From Burkholderia sp. Ac-20365 (GTDB lineage: Bacteria > Pseudomonadota > Gammaproteobacteria > Burkholderiales > Burkholderiaceae), in assembly GCF_017104715.1 (NCBI RefSeq), contig NZ_JAAGPI010000004.1:310001-374000 (forward strand): 64,000 bases of DNA, in the 5' to 3' direction. The position numbers were made by a program, and so were the translations under genes. The notes beneath the pieces are model-generated. The model searched no databases. It was not told where the DNA came from and was given only the letters and a program-made list of their open reading frames with translations. Shown one piece after another: positions 51,404 through 60,900 of the stretch; position 1 is the first letter of the stretch; the number at the start of each line of letters is the position of its first letter.

Positions 51404-52005
51404 TGGGTGGATATACAAAAATCGGCGGCGCGCTGGCCGGTGCCATTCTCGCTACGGCGGCAGTTTGCGCCGCTCTGCCCGCGGCAGCGACCACAGTCAG
51501 TGTGCCCGAGCAGGCAAAGGTCATCACGCGCAGTCCGCGAGTAGACCCGGACCTGATCCGCGCTATAGGCATTCAGGCCGTGCAAGGCGACGACAAGGGC
51601 CAACGGAAATTCGTCCCCGACTCGGTGACACTGGGGAAGGTCGAAGCTACGGGTTTCACTGACGCGCTTGTGAAGGGCACTATCCTTGAGGGGGACGGTC
51701 TGCTTTTGAACAGTAGCCGTGTCACGGTAACGAAAGTCCAATATCGGGTTAGGGTCAATCTCTCGACGGGCGAAGCGACGGCCACCCGCATCGATGAAGA
51801 CGCTGCGAGGCGGGTGGCGTTGGAGGCACTTGCATCCATGTTCATCGACATGCGGCCGACAGAGATCACGCCAGAGCGAATCACCTACACATCAAATGTT
51901 TCCGATCAGACGTGCAATGTCGATCTGGTCGCAGATGCAGCGGATGCGGCAACGCACTGGCGTGTGAGAGGACTGACGTGCATTCCGAGGCTTAAAGGGC
52001 GCTGA
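51403..52005 (+). CDS. Exported protein, unknown function
   Basis: 200 residues. The ATG shares its A with the stop of the preceding gene. Signal peptide about 1-28 (cleavage near AAA). The mature part is beta-rich with two cysteines (QTCNVDL, LTCIPR), probably a disulfide near the C-terminus. Third gene behind copy 16. Unknown family. Confidence 0.65.
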   Translation: MGGYTKIGGALAGAILATAAVCAALPAAATTVSVPEQAKVITRSPRVDPDLIRAIGIQAVQGDDKGQRKFVPDSVTLGKVEATGFTDALVKGTILEGDGLLLNSSRVTVTKVQYRVRVNLSTGEATATRIDEDAARRVALEALASMFIDMRPTEITPERITYTSNVSDQTCNVDLVADAADAATHWRVRGLTCIPRLKGR

Positions 52006-52083
52006 CGGTCGCTGGCGCCCGGTGAAAAAAAATCTGTCGTTCACCGGGCGGCCGACTGTTACGACTTGGGCTATGGCAGTGCG

Positions 52084-52356
52084 TCAGCCCGGTCTGGCTG
52101 CGACGATGGTGCCGACGACGGCAAGGATGCCAACCGCCGCCATGGGAATCCAGCCCCATGATGACCAAACAACAAACGCATCTTGATAGAACCAGACGTT
52201 CGCCATGGTGAGGTAGGCCACTACGACTACCAGCAACCCCCACCGGATATTGTCATGGGAACCGAAGCGAGCGATAAGCAAACTGCAAACGATACCGACC
52301 AATCCGGTCGCGTATGCCACGTGCAGGATTTGATCCGGGGTAATGTGAAAGCTCAC
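52084..52356 (-). CDS. Small membrane protein
   Basis: 90 residues from a GTG at 52356. Three hydrophobic segments (about 9-24, 36-54 and 67-86). Last gene of the minus-strand run whose promoter is at 54619. Start codon not certain. Confidence 0.55.
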   Translation of the reverse strand: MSFHITPDQILHVAYATGLVGIVCSLLIARFGSHDNIRWGLLVVVVAYLTMANVWFYQDAFVVWSSWGWIPMAAVGILAVVGTIVAARPG

Positions 52357-52424
52357 AAGAATTGTCCGTTTCGCCTTGGTGCGATGGTTGTTTATTGACT
52401 TAACGTCCCGCCTGGGCGGACGCC

Positions 52425-52805
52425 TTAGTCGTCGGAGACGGTCTCGCCGAACTTGCTGGCGACAAACGACCTCATGGCGGCTTGCAAGGCGGTGTCGCCG
52501 CGTTCGTTGGTGGCCTGATCGGGAAGGCGCGCGAGCCAACCTGGCGCGTTCTGGAGCTCACCGAGAAAGAACCCGCCCGCGTCGACGGGGGTGAGGCGAA
52601 TCCGTTCGCTTTCAATAATCGGAAAGCCGGCGCGCGGATCCGTCGAATACCGGGGACACTCTTTCACGCTCGCGCTACCGGGGCGCATTTCAAGCCAGTA
52701 CACGCCGGCTTCGTTCGTCGGCTCATACAGCGTCGATCGCCGTTCGCCAAGGGCAAGTGCTACCCAAACGTCCAGTTGCGTGCCACCCAGTTCCGATACC
52801 TTCAT
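52425..52805 (-). CDS. DUF2591 (NinX-like) protein
   Basis: 126 residues. Family features are MKVSELGGTQLDVWVALALGE at the N-terminus, YSTDPRAGFPIIESERI in the centre and TALQAAMRSFVASKFGETV at the end. Members are usually carried by phages or integrated elements and have no proven function. It fits the accessory character of the region. Confidence 0.85.
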   Translation of the reverse strand: MKVSELGGTQLDVWVALALGERRSTLYEPTNEAGVYWLEMRPGSASVKECPRYSTDPRAGFPIIESERIRLTPVDAGGFFLGELQNAPGWLARLPDQATNERGDTALQAAMRSFVASKFGETVSDD

Positions 52806-52881
52806 GAGTCGTTCCTCGAACTGCAGTCTTGATGTAGTGGTGATTGAGCGGGCATTCGCTCGATGAAGATCTGAGATACGG

Positions 52882-53406
52882 TCACGCTGCCTGCCGCCAG
52901 TCGACTAGCTGCGTCGCGTACGGCAGCATCAGCGGATGCAGGGGATCTCCGCGCTGGGACAACCCGAAAACCTTTAGCGGCTTTCCGCTGGCGCGCAGCA
53001 TGCACTCCACACTGTCGAAGCGGGAGCGAAGGGCGCGGGGCACCTTCGTTTGAGGCCCCCAGCACGGCACCAGCACATCGGCTTCGTCGATGATGGCGGC
53101 AATGTGAACGTCGTTATCCGGCCCGACCGGATCGGCGGCGCGTGCGAGACTGGTTACGTCTCGCGATCGATACGCGAACGGGTTGCCGACGATGAAGCGA
53201 GAGCCACCGTGTCGGCTCGTGAACCCATACCATTTCCGCACGCTCTGATCGTCCAGCGTGTGGTCAGCCGTCGACGGATTCACGCCAAAATAGGCGATCA
53301 CGAGGTCTCCGCTAACGTCCTTGAGCAATACGCGGTCGAGCCGATAACGATATGTGCCGCACGCACTCAGGATGGCGCTCATCGCAGGGCGTGCTGACAG
53401 GTCCAT
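52882..53406 (-). CDS. DUF1643 family protein
   Basis: 174 residues. The family pattern is CGTYRYRLDRVL near the N-terminus, FGVNPSTADHTLDDQSVRKW, then NPFAYRSRD and a C-terminal PLHPLMLPY. DUF1643 proteins are common on phages and plasmids; their activity is unknown, though the fold resembles uracil-DNA-glycosylase-like proteins. It starts two bases after the preceding gene's stop. Confidence 0.85.
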   Translation of the reverse strand: MDLSARPAMSAILSACGTYRYRLDRVLLKDVSGDLVIAYFGVNPSTADHTLDDQSVRKWYGFTSRHGGSRFIVGNPFAYRSRDVTSLARAADPVGPDNDVHIAAIIDEADVLVPCWGPQTKVPRALRSRFDSVECMLRASGKPLKVFGLSQRGDPLHPLMLPYATQLVDWRQAA

Positions 53407-53408
53407 CG

Positions 53409-53663
53409 TTAGCGTCGGGTTGACATCGCGAGGTCGCGATGTGACGTCAGCGCCGAGCTATCGAACTCGCCCCTCGATTCCCGTACGAGAGGCATCGCGA
53501 CAGAGGTGCCTTTGACTGCCTTGCGGTTCAGACGCGACGCGCGCGCCCGTTCGGCAAAGGCCTGTTCATCGATCTTCACCGGCTCCGCGCTGCGTCTTTT
53601 GGATCTCCGAAGGAGATCAGTGCCGAGCCAGGGCTCGGGCCCGAGGTCATTGTCTTGCTGCAT
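53409..53663 (-). CDS. Small basic hypothetical protein
   Basis: 84 residues with a GAGGGA ribosome site. Strongly basic, probably disordered in part, possibly nucleic-acid binding. Two bases separate it from the DUF1643 gene. Unknown family. Confidence 0.5.
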   Translation of the reverse strand: MQQDNDLGPEPWLGTDLLRRSKRRSAEPVKIDEQAFAERARASRLNRKAVKGTSVAMPLVRESRGEFDSSALTSHRDLAMSTRR

Positions 53664-53699
53664 CTGGGAGTCCCTCGTGTCAGTGGAGAAGAGCGAAGC

Positions 53700-53924
53700 T
53701 CAGATGCCGGCCCACCGGTAGGCGGCCATCCGATACACCGCGGACTCAACGAGATTTCGCGCGTCATTGCCGGGGACGCCCACCTCCGTCTGCAGGCGGC
53801 TCGCATAGCGACGCACGACGCCTTCGGGGAGGATGCCGGTCCCGCGCAACTCCTTGAGTTCGACAACGGCGGCGCGGAGATCGCCCTCGGAAATTGTCTC
53901 GAGCAATGCGTCAACTGCGGTCAT
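53700..53924 (-). CDS. Small helical hypothetical protein
   Basis: 74 residues from the ATG at 53924 (AAAGGA upstream). Helical with an acidic N-terminal half; ends AYRWAGI. Unknown family. Confidence 0.55.
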   Translation of the reverse strand: MTAVDALLETISEGDLRAAVVELKELRGTGILPEGVVRRYASRLQTEVGVPGNDARNLVESAVYRMAAYRWAGI

Positions 53925-54051
53925 ACGGAAGGTCCTTTGTTCAGGTCCGTCGAGATCCCATGCTACGCGCGACGGAGGGCGACGCAAGCGGGCGACAAAG
54001 CCGGATGGTGCAGAGCTGCGGGCATCGCACGGCAGTCCACGTGGGGCGAGA

Positions 54052-54300
54052 TCAGGCCCTCGGTATATCCGACGTACGCAGAAGCTGATGCACCGCCCAC
54101 AGGCAGGCCGGCACGACCAGGAGCGCGATCGCAGAGCCATCGATCAGGACGATGCGTAGCGGCTCGCCGGCGCCCGCATACTGAAGCCCGATACTGGCCA
54201 TCACAGCCAGAGCGGCGATGAAAAAGCCGGGAGTACGGTACCCGGCAAATGCGACGATCCCCGCCACCACGATAGACACGACCAACCCCGAAAACACCAT
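54052..54300 (-). CDS. Small membrane protein
   Basis: 82 residues from the ATG at 54300, chosen for GGAAG upstream; ATG 54315 is the alternative. Three hydrophobic segments (about 2-20, 25-41 and 51-69). Unknown family. Confidence 0.6.
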   Translation of the reverse strand: MVFSGLVVSIVVAGIVAFAGYRTPGFFIAALAVMASIGLQYAGAGEPLRIVLIDGSAIALLVVPACLWAVHQLLRTSDIPRA

Positions 54301-54357
54301 CACTTCTTCCGTCATCAAGCAAACGCGGCTGGGCCGCAAAAGGTTCGACGGACCGTC

Positions 54358-54582
54358 TCAACCGGCCGCATCGGCAGATTTCAAGACAGCGCCGCACCAC
54401 GTGGCTCCGCGTCGTGCGGAAGCGTTGGTCGTCCACTTGTCACCTGTGCAAGGCCCGGACAGCGAGGCCGACTCGCGGCGCTGCGCAGCGTCGCCCATTT
54501 CACTTTTGAACCACATCCCAAAGCCCGCGATCGCCGCGACGGCAACCGCCAGAAGACATGCATCAAACTTTCGAATCCGCAT
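54358..54582 (-). CDS. Small membrane-anchored protein
   Basis: 74 residues from the ATG at 54582; a TTG at 54600 is possible. One hydrophobic helix (about 8-25), then an exported tail with two cysteines (GPCTGD, TWCGAV). First gene behind the element at 54619. Unknown family. Confidence 0.6.
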   Translation of the reverse strand: MRIRKFDACLLAVAVAAIAGFGMWFKSEMGDAAQRRESASLSGPCTGDKWTTNASARRGATWCGAVLKSADAAG

Positions 54583-54618
54583 TCGCGCGTAATAGCCCAA
54601 TTCTCTCTATGGGCTCCT

Positions 54619-54645
54619 TTATCGGCGGCAACGACAGAGAATTCA
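54619..54645 (-). promoter_or_regulatory. Recurrent sigma-28-like promoter element (copy 17)
   Basis: On the minus strand TGAATTCT, 11 bases, GCCGATAA, 36 bases before the start at 54582. It overlaps the stop codon of the gene at 54643-55215. Confidence 0.75.
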
Positions 54646-55215
54646 GGCGGGAACGCAGAAAAAAGTTGGCGCCTCGATCTGACCTGTCGGAGCGGGTTCC
54701 GGAGACTCCGTAGCCGCGGTCGCGTATCCGTCGACACCTTCCTTGAACAGCCGCGCGATCGACCCGCAGTCCTTGTGCCATTGAGTCTGCCCGCCGCTGG
54801 CGACCTCTTTTAGATGAAGTGCCGCCGCCTTCTTGTCTCCGTCATCGAGCGCATTCAACGCCATCTCGATGCCAGCCAGAGAGACGTCGTCGGGACGCAT
54901 CGCAAGCAGCTCGTCAACAGTTGCGCGGACCTGGATCTTTGCGGGACCAATGATGGTGACTGAGCCGTCCTCGTCGACCGAGATCAGTTCAAGGTCGAGA
55001 ACCGGCATGAACTCCTTCAACCGCTGGCGACGCTGTCGTGGCCGGAGTTCAAAATCTACGCGCACATACGCCTCGAAAGGACGGCAGCACAATTCGCTGA
55101 CCCGGCCGGTCCACCCACCGCGCTTCGCGGCCTCGCTCTCAGGAAAATAGCGGTTGCAGACGGCGTCGACGACGCGCACGGTCGCGCCGAGTGACAGGCA
55201 GGTGCTCAGGGCCAT
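54643..55215 (-). CDS. Hypothetical soluble protein
   Basis: 190 residues with GGAGC upstream. Cys-rich N-terminal part (VVDAVCNRYFPE, ELCCRPFE) and an acidic beta-rich middle (FMPVLDLELISVDEDGS). The C-terminal region is helical. Unknown family. Confidence 0.6.
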   Translation of the reverse strand: MALSTCLSLGATVRVVDAVCNRYFPESEAAKRGGWTGRVSELCCRPFEAYVRVDFELRPRQRRQRLKEFMPVLDLELISVDEDGSVTIIGPAKIQVRATVDELLAMRPDDVSLAGIEMALNALDDGDKKAAALHLKEVASGGQTQWHKDCGSIARLFKEGVDGYATAATESPEPAPTGQIEAPTFFCVPA

Positions 55216-55468
55216 ACGAAATGCTCCATACAGGTTGGTGGAAGACTTCAGGGTAGTGCCAGTCAGCAGCGAAGCAACTTTGCCCAGCGTCGAATGCTGG
55301 CGGCGATGGGGCGTCTTTCGAGCCCGGAGAACCCGCGAGGCTCGGCATCATTTCTGACGTTGCGCGTCAGGCGGAGCCGGCGTTGCAAGACCAACAGTCA
55401 AAACAGGGAAGGCCGCAATTGCGGCAACGCGAGCCTGACCTCGGAACGGCGCTATTACAGGGAACACC

Positions 55469-56320
55469 ATGCGAATAGTCGAATTGAGCATGCGCGACGC
55501 ATTGCTCGACCTTGCGGGAAGATCGGCGATGTATCGGATCGCATTGTCACGCGACTCATCTGAACGGCCGCCGTCCTGGGCGGACCGGTTGCTCTCCAAA
55601 CCGGACCCTCTGCTGGAGTCCATTCTCGGGGATATGTGCGAACTCGCCCGCCATCATCGACACTCGGGCGAAGACGCACGCAACAACCCGCTATGGTCGC
55701 TCCTCGAGCTCCAGTGGGCCTACGACGAGGCGTACGAGTCAGGCAGAAGGGTCGAGGTTACCGACCTCTCCCCACTGGCGATCTACGAGTGCATGGCAAG
55801 GAGCAACGTTCTCGTCTGGCAAGGCTGGGAAATATCTGTGGGCGAAGTTCACGAGACGACGGACGATTATGGATGCCCGGCCTTCGAGTCGAGGATCCAC
55901 GTACGCGCGCCTGGCCTTGTACGCGGGCGTGAGTTCGAAGGGGCCACGCGTGCGACCGCACGTGCCCTTTATCTGCATATGGCCGGTTGCCAGTTCGAGG
56001 GTGAGGATCTTCTGGGCGAGGATGAGCCGCATCCCGCCGAGGGCGGAGCGCTATCTGGGTATCAGCGGTACGCGGACGATGAGTGCGAGCCGGGTGGGGC
56101 TGAGACCGCAGGAAGGCGAGGCTGCGGATATGTGTGCTCTGCGAAGCATCCCGCCGCAATGGAGCAGTTCAGGCAACTTGCCGCAGCCGACCGATCGGCG
56201 TGGGAAGCAGCATTCGACGTCCATGGGCGCTACTACGATTCTGTGTCAGGCTTCTGGGCATCCCGGGCGGCTGAACTCAGGGTGGCAGAGACCGGCGATT
56301 GGGTGCCCGCGTACGAGTAG
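55469..56320 (+). CDS. Hypothetical soluble protein
   Basis: 283 residues with CAGGGAACACC upstream. The N-terminal 100 residues are helical, the middle is beta-rich, and the C-terminal 60 residues are helical with many aromatic positions (HGRYYDSVSGFWASR). Unknown family. Confidence 0.6.
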   Translation: MRIVELSMRDALLDLAGRSAMYRIALSRDSSERPPSWADRLLSKPDPLLESILGDMCELARHHRHSGEDARNNPLWSLLELQWAYDEAYESGRRVEVTDLSPLAIYECMARSNVLVWQGWEISVGEVHETTDDYGCPAFESRIHVRAPGLVRGREFEGATRATARALYLHMAGCQFEGEDLLGEDEPHPAEGGALSGYQRYADDECEPGGAETAGRRGCGYVCSAKHPAAMEQFRQLAAADRSAWEAAFDVHGRYYDSVSGFWASRAAELRVAETGDWVPAYE

Positions 56321-56481
56321 GCGGAAACGGTCGGGCGTGTGACTGACCTTGCTCTCGTGCGTCCCTAAAGAGATGCACGATCCAGTCGATCGCAGCTCGT
56401 TGCGGAAAACTCCCAGCGTGCCCGTCGAACGGCGTGGCTGGCGCCCAGACTCGCGAGTTACCCGGTGACTTCGCGGGGCGT

Positions 56482-57081
56482 TCACTTCCTGGTCGACGCG
56501 CGCGCGGCCAGCATGCCTCCGATCGCTCCTCCCAGATGGCTTTGCCACGACACCCCGGGCGTGAGGGGCAGAGCGCCGACGAGTAGGCTCAGACCGTAGG
56601 CGCCTGCGACGAACAATGCGACAAGAACCGACAATACATCGCGGGTGTAGATGCCGCGAGCTATCAGATAGCCCGCGTAGCCGAACACCAGCCCGCTCGC
56701 GCCGATATGCACCGTGTACGGTGCGCCAAGCAGCCACGCGCACAAACCTGCGCCAATGAGGCCTCCGAAAGTGGCCTGCCAGAAGTTAGCAATACGGGGC
56801 CATGTGCACAGCCAGCCGAGGACGAGCAGGCCGCTGGAATTGGCCAGGATATGGCGCAGATTGGCGTGGAGCCACGGTGCGAACAGAATGCCTTGTAAGC
56901 CGCTGACGGTTCGCGGCACGATTCCGTGACTTTGCAGGTGGAGGAACGGAAGGGCGGTGGACAGGAAGAAAGAAGCCCACATCGAGCCAACGAAGATCGC
57001 CAGCACTACGACGCGCGCCTTGAGTTGGGCGCTCAGCGCATTCGTTCTGTTTGAGATGGTTGAAAACAGGGCTGGCCTCAT
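56482..57081 (-). CDS. Rhomboid-family intramembrane serine protease
   Basis: 199 residues from the ATG at 57081. Six membrane segments can be seen. The catalytic Ser lies in IGASGLVFGYAGYL (GxSG) and the catalytic His in SWQSHLGGAIGG near the end. HANLRHILANS supplies the conserved His/Asn of helix 2. It lacks a cytoplasmic domain and is near the small end for the family. It should cleave membrane-anchored substrates within the inner membrane. Confidence 0.85.
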   Translation of the reverse strand: MRPALFSTISNRTNALSAQLKARVVVLAIFVGSMWASFFLSTALPFLHLQSHGIVPRTVSGLQGILFAPWLHANLRHILANSSGLLVLGWLCTWPRIANFWQATFGGLIGAGLCAWLLGAPYTVHIGASGLVFGYAGYLIARGIYTRDVLSVLVALFVAGAYGLSLLVGALPLTPGVSWQSHLGGAIGGMLAARASTRK

Positions 57082-57137
57082 CGGGTAGCAGTGTTCAGGA
57101 TAATGTGGTGACGCGAGGATTTCTATCGAACCCGCTT

Positions 57138-57569
57138 TCACCTCGGCCGCGGTGCACGCACGACCCACTGGCAGACCGAAAAGATCCCGGCGACATCCGC
57201 ATACTGCGCGTCCAGCTTTTGCCGGGCGTCCGTGCGCTTCGCGTCGAAGACGTTAAAAGCTTCGTCGCGAGCACGCTTCAGGGTGTCACATTCAGTGCGT
57301 TGACGCACCCTCAAACCTTCCAGTTGTTCCTGCAACGCGGCGATCTGCGCATCGATGCTCTCGCGCTCTGCCGCGTGCTCCTTGAGTCTGCGCTCAACCG
57401 CATCGTACGCGGCGCGCGATGCATGGTGCTCGGGAGTGCGCTCGAGATTTCCATCGAGCGATTGCCGGGCAGCATGGTACGCCCGGCGGCGCGCACTGAA
57501 GGCGTGGTCACGAACCTTCTGCGCGGCCTTGCTGGCAGATTTCTGCTCATCCGACAGTTTCTTGCCCAT
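57138..57569 (-). CDS. Coiled-coil protein
   Basis: 143 residues, almost entirely charged helix with heptad-like patterns (about 1-125). No membrane segment. It lies upstream of the rhomboid gene on the same strand and 56 bases from it. Function unknown. Confidence 0.55.
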   Translation of the reverse strand: MGKKLSDEQKSASKAAQKVRDHAFSARRRAYHAARQSLDGNLERTPEHHASRAAYDAVERRLKEHAAERESIDAQIAALQEQLEGLRVRQRTECDTLKRARDEAFNVFDAKRTDARQKLDAQYADVAGIFSVCQWVVRAPRPR

Positions 57570-57881
57570 CCTTCTGACCTCGATGATTGCTGCGTCTGTT
57601 TGCGATTTTGCCTGCGCTTGCCTCGTGAGTCACGAAGGGCCAGCGACTGCTGATTCGAGCATCGCCGGGTCGCCGGGAAGCTCGAGAACTGAAAGCTGGT
57701 TCGGGGAAATTCGTACGTCCGGCGAGTTGAGGTTCAAGAGTTCGTCCGCGGCGACCTGCGCGATTGATCGAATACGGGAAACGATACCTCACGACTCGAA
57801 AGACGCAACCTGGCCCGGTCGAGCGTTGCCGCGCGGATTCGCAACACGGATCTCGGCGGGAAATAAGCGCCAGGAAGCAAA
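57570..57881. other. Intergenic stretch, nothing recognised
   Basis: About 310 bases; the ORFs here look like chance reading frames of GC-rich sequence. Confidence 0.35.
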
Positions 57882-57915
57882 AATCCCGCCGCACCGGTGA
57901 AGGCGCGGCGGGATT
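57879..57915 (-). terminator. Rho-independent terminator of the autotransporter operon
   Basis: Perfect 11-base inverted repeat AATCCCGCCGC (57882-57892) and GCGGCGGGATT (57905-57915). On the minus strand it ends in TTTTT, 24 bases after the autotransporter stop. Confidence 0.9.
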
Positions 57916-57938
57916 CGCCTGCAGCTAACCGGACCCGG

Positions 57939-60900
57939 TTACCAGCGGTACTGCACGCCAGCCTGGATGCCGTAGTCGGCGGAGTGCTCGGCAACTTCAC
58001 CCACAACCTTGCCGTAGAGAGTCGTTGACTTCGTTACCTTCACCGAGCCGCCCAGAGTCAGACGCGCCACATCGCGCTCCGACGGGGTGGAGAACGCCTG
58101 CCACGTCTGACCAGGCGCGGCGCGGAACGCAGCCGTCACCGCGTGGTCGCCACCGTTCAGACGGTGTTCCCACGACAGGTCGACCGAAATCGTCGCGGGC
58201 TTGCCGAACAGGCTCTGCTGGTGGCTTTCGAAGCGCGCGCCCAGCACGCTCGACAGGGCGTTATACGAGGCGTTGCCGACGTCAAGCGCAATGACGTCAC
58301 CACTTTCGCTGAAACCTTCCTGCGTGTAGTGGGCGGCGCGCAGCCCGGCATACGGCTTCACGCTGCCCGCGTTGGTCTTCAGGTCCAGCCCGGCCTCGAG
58401 GTACAGCGTCTCGGCGAGCGTGTTGAAGGAACCATCGGCCCTGTACGTCGTATCGCCCGTCGTCACCTTACGATGGCCGTTCGTGTTCCAGTAGCCGAAG
58501 CCCACTTCGCCCATCACGTACGCGGCCGTCGTCTTCGGCATCCAGGCACCGTAGAGGATCGACTGCACGCCGTTGACATGGCTGTTTGCATCGCGCGAGT
58601 TGAACGTGACGTCGTCGTTGTTGAACGACACCGCAACACCTGCCCGGGAGGACGCACCCAGCGCCTGGTCGTAGCCGATCGCAAGTTGAGCAGAGTTGTC
58701 CTGCCAGCCGCTTGCGCCCGTACTCGGATCGCCCGACACAGAATCATGCTGGCCAGCAGCTGAGGCCCACAGGTTCTTGCCGTGATCGATGCCATTTGCG
58801 CTGACACGCTGCGCGACGAGATCCTGCACCTGCGCCGCGCGGTTCATTGCGATCTGGGTCGCGACCGCGACCTCGTCACCGCTCAGACTGTTGAGCAACG
58901 CTTCGGCCTGCTCGCGCGAAGATGCGAAAAGCGTCGACGTCAACGGGTTGCCGCCTGCCGCGTAGATGCCGGTCAACGCGCGCGCCACGCCGTTCGTGTT
59001 CGAGCCTGCGCCGGGAAGCTCGAAGCCCTGACCGTCGAACGTGCTGTTCGTCTTCATCTGGAGCGTAATCTGGCCAACGTCGTACGAGACGGACGGTGTG
59101 AGGTAAGCGAGGTTCGATGCGATCGAACTGAACTGGCCCGTCACGGAACCGGTGTAAGTCACGAGTGCATAGCGCGAGGAGGGCGAATACGCCCCGTTCT
59201 CGGCCATGACAGCGAGCGTCGTGCCCTGAGCGATGCTGACGTTGCCGGCGACGTTGAGCGAGCCAGCCTTGGCAGGCGACACCGACACCTGGTAGGTCGA
59301 ACCCGACTCGAATGCGACGTTGCCATTGACGTGCAGCGCGGCGCCCGGCGTATTGGCAAAGAGGGTGCTGCCTGTCGTGACGGTGAGATCGGACCCGATC
59401 GTACCGGTGCCCGCGATCTTCGATGCGGTCGCAACGAGTCGCTGCAGGACACCATCCACGATCACCGTACCGGACGTAACCGTGGTCGTCGTGCCGGAGC
59501 CGCCAGCTTCAATCTGCTGCTCACCGCCAGCGAGCACGGTCGTATCCCGAGCTTCGCCTCCCGAGTGCACGATCTGCGAACCGGCAACCGTCGCTGACAC
59601 GGCGACGCCCGTCGCGTCGACCGTCTGCAGGCCACCTGCCAGCACCGCCGCGTTGTCTGCTTCGCCGCCGAAAGCCACTTCCTGCCAGCCGCCCGAGCTG
59701 ATCTTCGCGTTGTAGGAGTAGCCTTCCGTTACGCCGTCGACATACTGCACGCCGCCTGCATTGATGATTGCGTTGTACGACGCGCCGCCCCCGTAAACCG
59801 CCTCTGTGCCGCCGGACGAGACAACAGTGTTGGAGGTGACGCCACCCGACGAAACGCTCTGGATCGCACCCGATGCGAGGACAGTATCAACAGCCACGCC
59901 GCCGGAATTGACCGTTTGACGACCCCCGCTCGATACCGTGGTCGAACTGGCCCTTACGCCGTCCTGAAGGATCTGCGTGCCGCCCGCGCTAACCACGGTG
60001 TTACTGGCATAGCCCCCGCTTTGAACGAGTTGCGTGCCGCCTGAGTTGACGGTCGTATCGAACGACGTGCCACCGGAGTGAATGATCTGCAATCCGGAGT
60101 AATTGACCGTGGTGTGACTCGTCACGCCGGACGCATAGACGTTTTCAACGCCTCCGCTGCCCACAATCGTGCCGCTCGCCGTGCCGCTCGCGAGAACGGC
60201 CAGCGTGCCGCCGTTTTCAAGCACGACGCTCGATGCGAGGTGGTTGTGGATGGAGAAGGGCGCCGATGCGCCGCCCGACACATACGTGCCAGCGACCTCC
60301 TGGTTCGTCGTGAGATGCACGATACCGCCAGCGTGCTGCGTGATGCCCGTCGCCGTGCCACCGTCATTGACGGTCAATGCGCCATTGCTGGTAAGGGTCG
60401 TGCCCGTTGCTGAACCACCCGATTGCACCGTCAGCGCGCCGCCGGAATTGACGAGCGTGTTACTGGCATTTCCAGCCGGGTTGACCGAGAGACTTCCGCC
60501 ATTTTCCAGCACGACATCACTTGCATTGCCACCGCCGATCGTGAACGTGCTCGACGTACCAGCAGAGACATAGGTCCCCGTAACATTGGAATCGGTAGAG
60601 CCGACGATCGCGCCACCCGCGCTTTGCGTAACGCCCATAGCCGTGCCGCCGCTTGAGACGTTGATCGAACCGCCGCTCGACACGACGGTTCCCGAAGCAA
60701 CGCCGCCCGAAGCAACCGTCTGGCTCCCTGCCGCATCGATCTCCGTCCCCGACGCTATGCCGCCCGATGAGATGATCTGGTTGCCGCCACTCAGGACGTT
60801 GCCACCCGTCGCCGTGCCGCCTGCGCTGATCGTCTGCGTGCCGCCACTGATAGTCGCATTCGTCGCTTCGCCGCCGGACAGGACGTTTTGGGAACCAAGG

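Noticed and set aside
57355..57900. 181-codon plus-strand ORF
   Set aside because: Opposite the coiled-coil gene and into an empty intergenic stretch; Ser/Arg-rich shadow composition.
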